From the NCBI GenBank assembly GCA_030037035.1, contig JASHSA010000084.1:1-8321 (forward strand): a stretch of DNA of 8,321 bases, given 5' to 3'. The notes under the pieces are model-generated. The model was not told the origin of the DNA and ran no database searches. It saw only the letters and a program-made list of their open reading frames with translations. This document shows, in pieces, positions 1 to 5,194 of this stretch. The position numbers and the translations under genes were made by a program. How positions within the stretch are numbered: the stretch's first letter is position 1; each line of letters begins with the position of its first letter. The stretch is from Thermoplasmata archaeon. GTDB taxonomy: Archaea; Thermoplasmatota; Thermoplasmata; Lutacidiplasmatales; UBA184.

Positions 1-20
1 CCCCCCGGGGGACCGTCGGC

Positions 21-27
21 AGGGGAG
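21..27 (+). promoter_or_regulatory. Shine-Dalgarno-like site for the acyl-CoA dehydrogenase gene
   Basis: The purine run AGGGGAG lies eight bases before the GTG at 36, a normal spacing for archaeal ribosome binding, and is the reason for choosing that GTG. The match to a canonical GGAGG core is only partial. No TATA-like sequence exists in bases 1-35, so this gene is probably transcribed from further upstream, possibly within an operon. The reading frame stays open to the left edge, so a longer N-terminus cannot be excluded. Confidence 0.45.
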
Positions 28-35
28 CCGGCCCT

Positions 36-1187
36 GTGAGCGAGCTGTGGCCCCTCCCCCAGGACCCGGTCGCCGAAGAGGCGTCGGCCGTCGCTCGCCG
101 GCTGAGACTCGCCGACCGCTACCGCGAGCTCGACCGGCGGCCGGAGTTCCCCTTTGCAGAGTTCCGGGCGCTCGGCGAGGCCCGCCTCCTCGGGCTCACG
201 GTCGCCGAGAGGAGCGGGGGTCGGGCCCTCCCGCTCCCGCGGGCGGCCGTAATCCTCCACCGGCTCGCTTACCTCTCCGGTACCACGTTCGCCAAGCTCG
301 CGCTCCAGCCGGAGTTCTGCTCCGTCCTCGGCGAGCAGGCCCTCCCCGAGCTCTTCGAGCGGTGGTACCGACCGCTCCTCCGCGGCGAGCTGCTCGTCGG
401 CAACCAGGTCACGGAGCCGACGGCCGGCTCGGACGCGAGCGCGCTCGCCCTCGAGGCGAAACGGGACGGCGCGAGCTACGTGCTCACCGGGACGAAGAGC
501 GAGGCGGCGTTCGCCGACGACGCGGAGGCGGCGATCGTCTACGGCCGCACGCCGGGGACGCAGCGGGGGGACGGGATCTCGGCGTTCCTGGTCCCGCAGA
601 AGCTCCCCGGGGTCCGCCGCACGGTCGAGCCGGCCGACCTCGGGGAGCGCTGGCAGCGCCGGGGACGCGTGGAGTACGACCACGTGGTCGTCCCGGCGTC
701 GGCCCGGCTCGGCGACGAGGGGGCGGCGTTCGACTACCTGAAGGCGGAGCTGGCCCGGGAGCGGGGGCTGCTGGCGGCGGTCTACCTGGGGGTCGCGCGG
801 GCCTCCTGGGAGGAGACGGTCCGCCACGTCGGGGAGCGCTCGGCGTTCGGCCGGCGTCTCGCCGACCAGCAGTCGGTCGCCTTCGCGCTCACGGACGACG
901 GGGCCGAGCTGGAGGCGGAGTGGCTCTTCACGGTCCGCGCGCTCGAACGCCTCGAACGGGGGGACGACGCCGGAGGGGAGACGGCGCTCGCGAAGGCGCG
1001 CGCGAGCCGGGCGGCGCTCCGCGTGCTCGACCACGCGATCCAGTTCCACGGCGGGGCCGGCTACTCGAGCCGCCTTCCCCACGAGCAGCGGTGGAGGGAC
1101 GTGCGCAGCGGGCCGATCGCGCACGGTCCGAGCGAGGTGCTGGAGGCGGTCGCCGCCCGCCGGCTCTGGCCGGCTCCTCCCCGATAA
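36..1187 (+). CDS. Acyl-CoA dehydrogenase family protein with non-canonical active-site motifs
   Basis: This 383-residue cytoplasmic protein has the usual length and order of the acyl-CoA dehydrogenase (ACAD) fold, whose members oxidise acyl-CoA thioesters with FAD and pass electrons to ETF. Visible landmarks are the first ACAD signature VTEPTAGSDAS (125-135), the ERSAFG segment before the FAD-contacting helix, QFHGGAGY (336-343) with the following PHEQRWRD, and a C-terminal helix. Three sites are unusual. The K-x-W-I-[ST] flavin-contact motif reads K154-S-E-A-A. The position of the MCAD catalytic Glu (usual Y-E-G-T) reads A-H363-G-P. A Glu (E242, in LARERGLL) sits where isovaleryl-CoA dehydrogenase keeps its alternative catalytic Glu. 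Substrate cannot be named, and the protein may use E242 as base, catalyse a variant reaction, or be inactive. The GTG start is preceded by AGGGGAG. The gene ends 56 bases before the sedolisin-like gene, with no evident functional link to it. Confidence 0.88.
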   Translation: MSELWPLPQDPVAEEASAVARRLRLADRYRELDRRPEFPFAEFRALGEARLLGLTVAERSGGRALPLPRAAVILHRLAYLSGTTFAKLALQPEFCSVLGEQALPELFERWYRPLLRGELLVGNQVTEPTAGSDASALALEAKRDGASYVLTGTKSEAAFADDAEAAIVYGRTPGTQRGDGISAFLVPQKLPGVRRTVEPADLGERWQRRGRVEYDHVVVPASARLGDEGAAFDYLKAELARERGLLAAVYLGVARASWEETVRHVGERSAFGRRLADQQSVAFALTDDGAELEAEWLFTVRALERLERGDDAGGETALAKARASRAALRVLDHAIQFHGGAGYSSRLPHEQRWRDVRSGPIAHGPSEVLEAVAARRLWPAPPR

Positions 1188-1197
1188 GTCTTATTCA
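1184..1197 (+). promoter_or_regulatory. Probable TATA element / small palindrome upstream of the sedolisin-like gene
   Basis: This is the only AT-rich patch in the 56-base gap and overlaps the TAA stop of the dehydrogenase gene. It contains ATAAG-T-CTTAT (1184-1194), a perfect inverted repeat with a one-base centre. A TATA box centred near 1191 would place transcription start near 1217, about 25 bases before the ATG at 1244, giving a short leader. No convincing ribosome binding site precedes the ATG. The palindrome could also be an operator. The promoter call rests on base composition and spacing only. Confidence 0.4.
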
Positions 1198-1243
1198 GGC
1201 CACGCCGCTAGTTCCCTGCCCAGCGGCCACCGGGCTGAGCGCT

Positions 1244-4200
1244 ATGGTCCGACGTTCGAACCGACCTCGGCGGTTCGTCCTTCCGGTCCTGGCGAGCTTC
1301 GTCGCGGTCGCGATGCTCCTCTCCCCCCTCGCCGGAGCGCTGCCGACGCGAGCGCCGACGGGCAGCGGGATCGCCGGAGCGGTTCGGCCTTCCACCTCGG
1401 GGGCCCGAGGGGATTCTCTCGCGGAGCTGGACGACGCCCCGCTCGCCTCGGTAGACGGGGGGAGCGCCGACGAGCCTGGCGCCGACGCCGTGACCGCGGC
1501 GGCACCGGCCGGCGCGACGGTCCCGGTGCTCCTCAGCCTGTCGTTCGAGAACTCCAGCGCGCTCACGCGACTTCTTTCGAACCTGACCGACCCGAACTCG
1601 TCGCAGTACCACCACTACGTCTCGGCCGCAGAGTTCACCCGGCGGTTCGCCCCCAACGCCTCCGTCTACGACGAGCTGCTCTCCTACCTGCGCTCGAACG
1701 GCGCCGGGCCGCTGACCGTCTATCCGGACCGCCTCGCCGTCGGCTTCTCGGCCGACCCGGCGGTCGTCGGCGCGGCGTTCCACACCCGCGTGGGGCGGTA
1801 TGCGGACGGCCTCGACACCTACTGGGCGTTCGCCGGCGCGCCGGAACTGCCGGCGCCCCTCGCCCAGCACGTCGCGGCGGTCGAGGGGTTGGGGTCGAGC
1901 TCCCGGGAGATCGCCCGGCCGCTCGCCGCGACCGTCGCCGGGGTGGGGGCGTCGCCTTCGGCGGCCGCCCCGGGGCTCCCGGGATACCCCTCCCCCGTGA
2001 CGCTCTCCGGGGTGCAGTACCTCTACCCCTCCGACCTCCAGGTCGCCTATGACGAGGAGAGCCTCTTCGACCTCTACGGGACGCCTACGACGGCCAGCGT
2101 CGCGGCGATCCTCTGGTCCGGCGCCTACGGCGGGGCGAACCGTTCGACCGCCTGCGGGTCGCTCACCACCGGTCAGCCAGTAGGGGCGTACGACCCCGGC
2201 GACCTCTCGAGCTTCTTCGCGAACACGACGCCCGCCGGCGAGCCCGTCGCGCACGTCGTCTCGGTCTCGGTCCTGGGGAGCCCTGCGCCGGACTGCCGCG
2301 CCTCGTACGATACCACCGGCGTGGAGGCCTCCAACACCGCCGAACTGGAGGCGATCGGGGCCGTCGCCCCCGGCGCGTCGATCTACGCGGTCAGCTCCCC
2401 CGGCCCGACGGTCGGGCAGCTCGACGCCGCGTTCACGGCCCTGCTCAGCCCGCCCTCGAACCTCTCGGCGTCGGTCCGGGCGGGGCTCGGGAACGTCAGC
2501 GTCGTCGCGGTCGGCTGGGGCACGCTCGACACGGTCGACGCGGCGTGGAGCGAGGACCTCGAGCAGGCCGAGGCGCGCGGGATCACGGTCGTCGGCGCCA
2601 CCGGCGACTCGGGCGACAACCCCGACAGCCCGGCGTGGGTCGGCTCGGACGCCGAGTTCCCGGCGTCGGTCGCCACCGGAAGCTACGGCGTCCTCGCCGT
2701 CGGCGGGACGACCGTCACCCTCGACCCAAGCACCCTCCAGGTCGACACGTCGGCGGCCTGGAACGTCAGTGCGGCGTACGCGGCCGGCACGGGCGCGCTC
2801 GGCTCCGCCGGCGGGATCAGCGACGAGTACGCCGAGCCGGCGTTCCAGAAGAACTCTCCCGCGAACGCGGTCGTCGACGGCCAGGGCCGGGGCGTCCCGG
2901 ACGTCGCCGCGGTCGCCAACAACACGCTGGTCACGCTGACGGTCGACGGCGCGCGCTACCTGGCGACGAACGCGACCGACGGCGAACCGTTCCGGAGCGC
3001 CGAGGGGACGGCGGTCTCCGCCGGGGTCGTCACCGGGCTGCTCGCGGTCGTCGATCACACGCTCGCCGCCGCCGGCAACCCCCTCCTCGGCTACGTCGAC
3101 CCGACCGTCTACGCGGTCGCGACGGAGCAGTACACCCCGCCGGGGGGCTCCGGGGTGAAGGTCAGCGTGACCGGGCTCTACGACTACGGACTCCCGACCG
3201 CCGCCTTCCGCGACGTCGCCTCCGGGCGCAACGACGTCTACCGCGCCGTCGTCGGCTACGACCTCGTCACCGGCTGGGGGGCGCTCGACGCCTACAACTT
3301 CACGATGTACGTCCTCAGCGTGTCGGCCAACGACGTCTACGGCGCCCTCTCCGGCCTCGAGGATCAGGTCAAGCTGACCGACCTCGACGTCACGACGCGG
3401 GGCGCCGGAGGGGTCGTCAACACCAACTACAACGCGACGCTCCAGCAGAACTTCTTCCTCGCGAACCCCCTCGGCGCGCCGGTCTACTGGGTGCAGAGCG
3501 TCGTCTATCTCCACCACGTCGGCACCGGTTGGGCGATGAACTTCACCGCGTGGGTCGCCTACCCGTTCTGGCCGATCTATCCGCACCTCACGGTCTACGA
3601 GTACCGTTGGCCGGCCGCGGGGGAGATCGAGTCGTTGCCGCTCTCGTTGACGCTGACGACGGTCCTTGCGCCGGCGCAGGGCTCGACGCCGGCGGAGCTG
3701 AAGTTCACCTACGGGCTCCCCGGCACCCAGATCCTGACGTTCGACGTCCCCGGGGCCGCCACGATCGTCGGGAGGACGGGCTACAGTTACTCCTGGCAGG
3801 GCACGACGTACTCTGACGGCCCGCACGGCGCCTCGAGCGCCCTCGGGTTCCTCGCCCCGCAGCTCGCGCTGGTCGGCGGCCCGCCGGACGGCGCCGGCGA
3901 CTTCGGGCCGTCCACGTCCGGGAGCGTCACCGCGCTGGTCGAGCGAACCGGCAGCACGACGTTCATCCCCGCGCACCTCGGGCTGGTGTCGAGCAACAAC
4001 ACGCAGACCGGGGAGACCGCCAGCGACCTCGGCTACACGATCTCGTCGGGCGGCGTGGCGAGCTTCGGCTACGTCGCCGGGTCGACGAGCCAAGGGCTCT
4101 ACCAGGTCGAGCCGGAGTGGTACCCGGCGACGTTCGTCCAGACCGGGCTCTCCGCCGGGGCGACGTGGTACGTCAACCTCTCGAACGGGCAGTCGCTCTC

Positions 4201-5089
4201 CGCCCCGGGGACCGCCTCGAGCCTCAGCGTGACGCTCGCGAACGGCAGCTACACGTTCAGCGCCTCGACCAGCGTCCGCGCCTGGGCGGCGGACCCGGCC
4301 GGGGGAGCGTTCAAGATCGACGGCGCCCCCGTCACCGTCGACCTCGCCTACGGACCGGCGGCCGGCACGGTGACGTTCGTCGCGAAGGGGCCGAGCAAGG
4401 ACGGCCACCTCGACTTCCCCTGGTACGTGAACATCACCGGCGAGCCGTCGCACGAGGGCACGGCGACGACGTACCAGACGAACCTCTCCTCCGGCGTCTA
4501 CGACTACAAGATCTCGTCGTCGACGAACGCCTACTTCCCGAGCAACCCGAAGGGCACGTTCACCGTCTCCGGCGCCCCCGTGGACGAGTACGTCACGTTC
4601 ACGCTGAAGACGTACCTCGTCGAGTTCGTCTTCCAGCAGCCGAAGCACGCGCCGAGCGTGACGATGTCGATGGACGGGGTCACGGAGAGCGGCTCGTTCG
4701 CGACGTGGGGGCTCGACGAGCCGAACGGCAGCTACGGCTGGCGCCTCACCGGCCTGCCGCTCGGCTACCTCGCGAAGCCGTCCTCCGGGACGATCGACGT
4801 CCACGGCCCGGTCGCGCCGATCACGATCACGATCACCGAGCCCGGCTGGGGTCCGTTCGGGCTCGGGATCGTCGGCTACGCGATCGTCTTCGGCGCCGCG
4901 GTGGTCGCGGTCTGGCTCGGCGTCCTCTGGCTACGCCGCCGCGCCCGTCGGCGGAAGAGCGCCGGCGAGGCGGGCAAGCCGACCCCCGCCGTCGCGGCTG
5001 CGCCCGCTCCGGTCGCACGCGCACCGCGGCCGAAGCCGCCCCCTCATGCCCCTGCGCCGTCGCGCGACCTGCGGCCGGACGAGCTGTAG
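1244..5089 (+). CDS. Membrane-anchored sedolisin (S53)-like pseudoprotease fused to a thermopsin-like module and Ig-like repeats
   Basis: A 1,281-residue surface protein. In order: basic N-terminus and hydrophobic signal peptide (about 1-32); a Ser/Ala/Gly-rich stretch; pro-kumamolisin activation domain (about 92-216, with SQYHHYVSAAEF); S53 catalytic fold (about 255-690); thermopsin-like module (about 690-949); three Ig-like modules (963-1201); one transmembrane helix (1206-1230); RRRARRRK stop-transfer and a Pro/Ala-rich cytoplasmic tail. S53 landmarks include YPSDLQVAY (261-269), GAVAPGA (372-378), ATGDSGD (452-458), LAVGGTTV and GYDLVTGWG (671-679). Sedolisins are acid-active endopeptidases with a Ser-Glu-Asp triad. 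Here the nucleophile GTS reads G588-T-A590, and the Glu/Asp pair aligns with S363 and E367. The oxyanion Asp D455 and Ca2+-binding D657 and D673 remain. It is therefore probably a non-proteolytic, folded surface protein. Only two Cys (304, 351) were found, likely a disulfide; about 20 N-x-S/T sequons are present. The frame is open far upstream, but the signal peptide fixes the start at this ATG. Confidence 0.9.
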   Translation: MVRRSNRPRRFVLPVLASFVAVAMLLSPLAGALPTRAPTGSGIAGAVRPSTSGARGDSLAELDDAPLASVDGGSADEPGADAVTAAAPAGATVPVLLSLSFENSSALTRLLSNLTDPNSSQYHHYVSAAEFTRRFAPNASVYDELLSYLRSNGAGPLTVYPDRLAVGFSADPAVVGAAFHTRVGRYADGLDTYWAFAGAPELPAPLAQHVAAVEGLGSSSREIARPLAATVAGVGASPSAAAPGLPGYPSPVTLSGVQYLYPSDLQVAYDEESLFDLYGTPTTASVAAILWSGAYGGANRSTACGSLTTGQPVGAYDPGDLSSFFANTTPAGEPVAHVVSVSVLGSPAPDCRASYDTTGVEASNTAELEAIGAVAPGASIYAVSSPGPTVGQLDAAFTALLSPPSNLSASVRAGLGNVSVVAVGWGTLDTVDAAWSEDLEQAEARGITVVGATGDSGDNPDSPAWVGSDAEFPASVATGSYGVLAVGGTTVTLDPSTLQVDTSAAWNVSAAYAAGTGALGSAGGISDEYAEPAFQKNSPANAVVDGQGRGVPDVAAVANNTLVTLTVDGARYLATNATDGEPFRSAEGTAVSAGVVTGLLAVVDHTLAAAGNPLLGYVDPTVYAVATEQYTPPGGSGVKVSVTGLYDYGLPTAAFRDVASGRNDVYRAVVGYDLVTGWGALDAYNFTMYVLSVSANDVYGALSGLEDQVKLTDLDVTTRGAGGVVNTNYNATLQQNFFLANPLGAPVYWVQSVVYLHHVGTGWAMNFTAWVAYPFWPIYPHLTVYEYRWPAAGEIESLPLSLTLTTVLAPAQGSTPAELKFTYGLPGTQILTFDVPGAATIVGRTGYSYSWQGTTYSDGPHGASSALGFLAPQLALVGGPPDGAGDFGPSTSGSVTALVERTGSTTFIPAHLGLVSSNNTQTGETASDLGYTISSGGVASFGYVAGSTSQGLYQVEPEWYPATFVQTGLSAGATWYVNLSNGQSLSAPGTASSLSVTLANGSYTFSASTSVRAWAADPAGGAFKIDGAPVTVDLAYGPAAGTVTFVAKGPSKDGHLDFPWYVNITGEPSHEGTATTYQTNLSSGVYDYKISSSTNAYFPSNPKGTFTVSGAPVDEYVTFTLKTYLVEFVFQQPKHAPSVTMSMDGVTESGSFATWGLDEPNGSYGWRLTGLPLGYLAKPSSGTIDVHGPVAPITITITEPGWGPFGLGIVGYAIVFGAAVVAVWLGVLWLRRRARRRKSAGEAGKPTPAVAAAPAPVARAPRPKPPPHAPAPSRDLRPDEL
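3311..4090 (+). other. Thermopsin-like (A5-related) module within the sedolisin-like protein
   Basis: Residues about 690-949 follow directly after the end of the S53 fold. YWVQSVVY (748-755) matches the thermopsin F/Y-W-x-Q-N-V-V motif, which in the downstream thermopsin reads FWTQNVV. NNTQTGETASDLG (918-930) matches the thermopsin T-G-E-T block, which reads FGDDTGETSTGI downstream. Between them come a beta-rich stretch and a Gly/Pro-rich segment ALVGGPPDGAGDFG, also thermopsin-like. The opening thermopsin block seen downstream (ASMGLASYGIG then NVSNIVGSI) has no recognisable counterpart here, so the module looks N-terminally reduced. It may serve structure or binding rather than catalysis. 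Assignment is by motif recognition, not a profile search. Confidence 0.6.
4130..4846 (+). repeat. Three tandem Ig-like (PEGA-type) surface modules
   Basis: Residues 963-1201 form three beta-rich modules of about 75-85 residues. The first begins TFVQTGLSAGATWYVNL and contains ANGSYTFSA. The second begins VTFVAKGPSKDG, has DFPWYVNITG and SSGVYDYKIS. The third begins YLVEFVFQQPK and has EPNGSYGWRL. Each shares a hydrophobic entry strand, a W or M strand with a small turn, and a 'NGSY'-type strand. The pattern 'F-x-x-TGL-x-x-G-x-x-W-x-V' is common in Thermoplasmata secreted proteins. These modules probably act as a stalk lifting the upstream domains above the membrane. The copies are strongly diverged at both DNA and protein level. 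Confidence 0.6.
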
Positions 5090-5114
5090 GGCGACCGTCG
5101 GGGTCGTCTCCTCA

Positions 5115-5164
5115 CCGGGGCCCCCGGCAAGGGGCGGAGGACGGCTGCCGGGGCCCTCCCGGCA
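5115..5164. repeat. Two related GC-rich palindromes in the intergenic gap
   Basis: Copy one is CCGGGGCCCCCGGCA at 5115-5129 and copy two is CCGGGGCCCTCCCGGCA at 5148-5164. They differ by a two-base insertion and lie 33 bases apart. Each can fold on itself: copy one as CCGGG-GCC-CCCGG (5115-5127), copy two as an extended 8-bp stem. The pair could be tandem hairpins ending the upstream transcript or paired protein-binding sites before the thermopsin promoter. In such GC-rich DNA some similarity by chance is possible. Confidence 0.4.
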
Positions 5165-5165
5165 G
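5145..5165 (+). terminator. Perfect 8-bp hairpin, possible terminator of the sedolisin-like gene
   Basis: CTGCCGGG (5145-5152) and CCCGGCAG (5158-5165) are exact inverted repeats around the five-base loop GCCCT. The hairpin starts 55 bases after the TAG stop at 5087-5089 and is followed at once by TTATTAAAT. Archaeal terminators normally rely on U-tracts, and only a weak T-rich run follows here, so termination is uncertain. The right arm occupies the position where a BRE element would lie next to the TATA box, so a regulatory role at the next promoter is an alternative. Confidence 0.35.
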
Positions 5166-5174
5166 TTATTAAAT
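5166..5174 (+). promoter_or_regulatory. TATA box for a leaderless thermopsin transcript
   Basis: TTATTAAAT is the clearest AT-rich element in the window. Its centre (5170) lies about 25-26 bases before the A of the ATG at 5195, which is the usual archaeal TATA-to-start distance. Transcription would then begin at or next to the start codon, giving a leaderless mRNA; the absence of a Shine-Dalgarno sequence before 5195 agrees with this. Leaderless starts are common for first genes in Thermoplasmata. It also implies that this gene is transcribed separately from the upstream gene. Confidence 0.6.
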
Positions 5175-5194
5175 CACCTTTGCGATGCGCCGGC

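Noticed and set aside
1204..1227. Inverted repeat GCCGCT / AGCGGC with a 12-base loop before the sedolisin-like gene.
   Set aside because: A 6-bp GC-rich stem with a long loop is expected by chance in such sequence and has no T-tract or other support.
47..1243. In-frame open extension upstream of the sedolisin-like gene, running through the whole dehydrogenase gene.
   Set aside because: Its translation is Arg/Pro/Gly-rich with no fold, it overlaps a convincing acyl-CoA dehydrogenase in another frame, and the signal peptide begins exactly at the ATG at 1244.
1208..4804. A 1,198-codon open frame on the minus strand.
   Set aside because: The translation is repetitive Arg/Val/Asp/Gly/Glu text typical of the reverse complement of GC3-rich coding DNA, with no recognisable domain; the plus strand holds clear domains.
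4813..4842. Short GATCAC triplication (encoding alternating Ile-Thr).
   Set aside because: It encodes a simple beta-strand near the end of the third Ig-like module and is too short to be a meaningful DNA repeat.
4859..5086. Possible archaeosortase (PGF-CTERM-like) sorting signal at the C-terminus of the sedolisin-like protein.
   Set aside because: There is no PGF-type motif before the helix, and the protein continues about 50 residues past it, unlike a sorting signal that ends shortly after its basic cluster.
1244..5089. Calling the gene an active kumamolisin/sedolisin protease.
   Set aside because: The fold and propeptide match, but the nucleophile position is Ala and the acidic pair is substituted, so activity is not supported.
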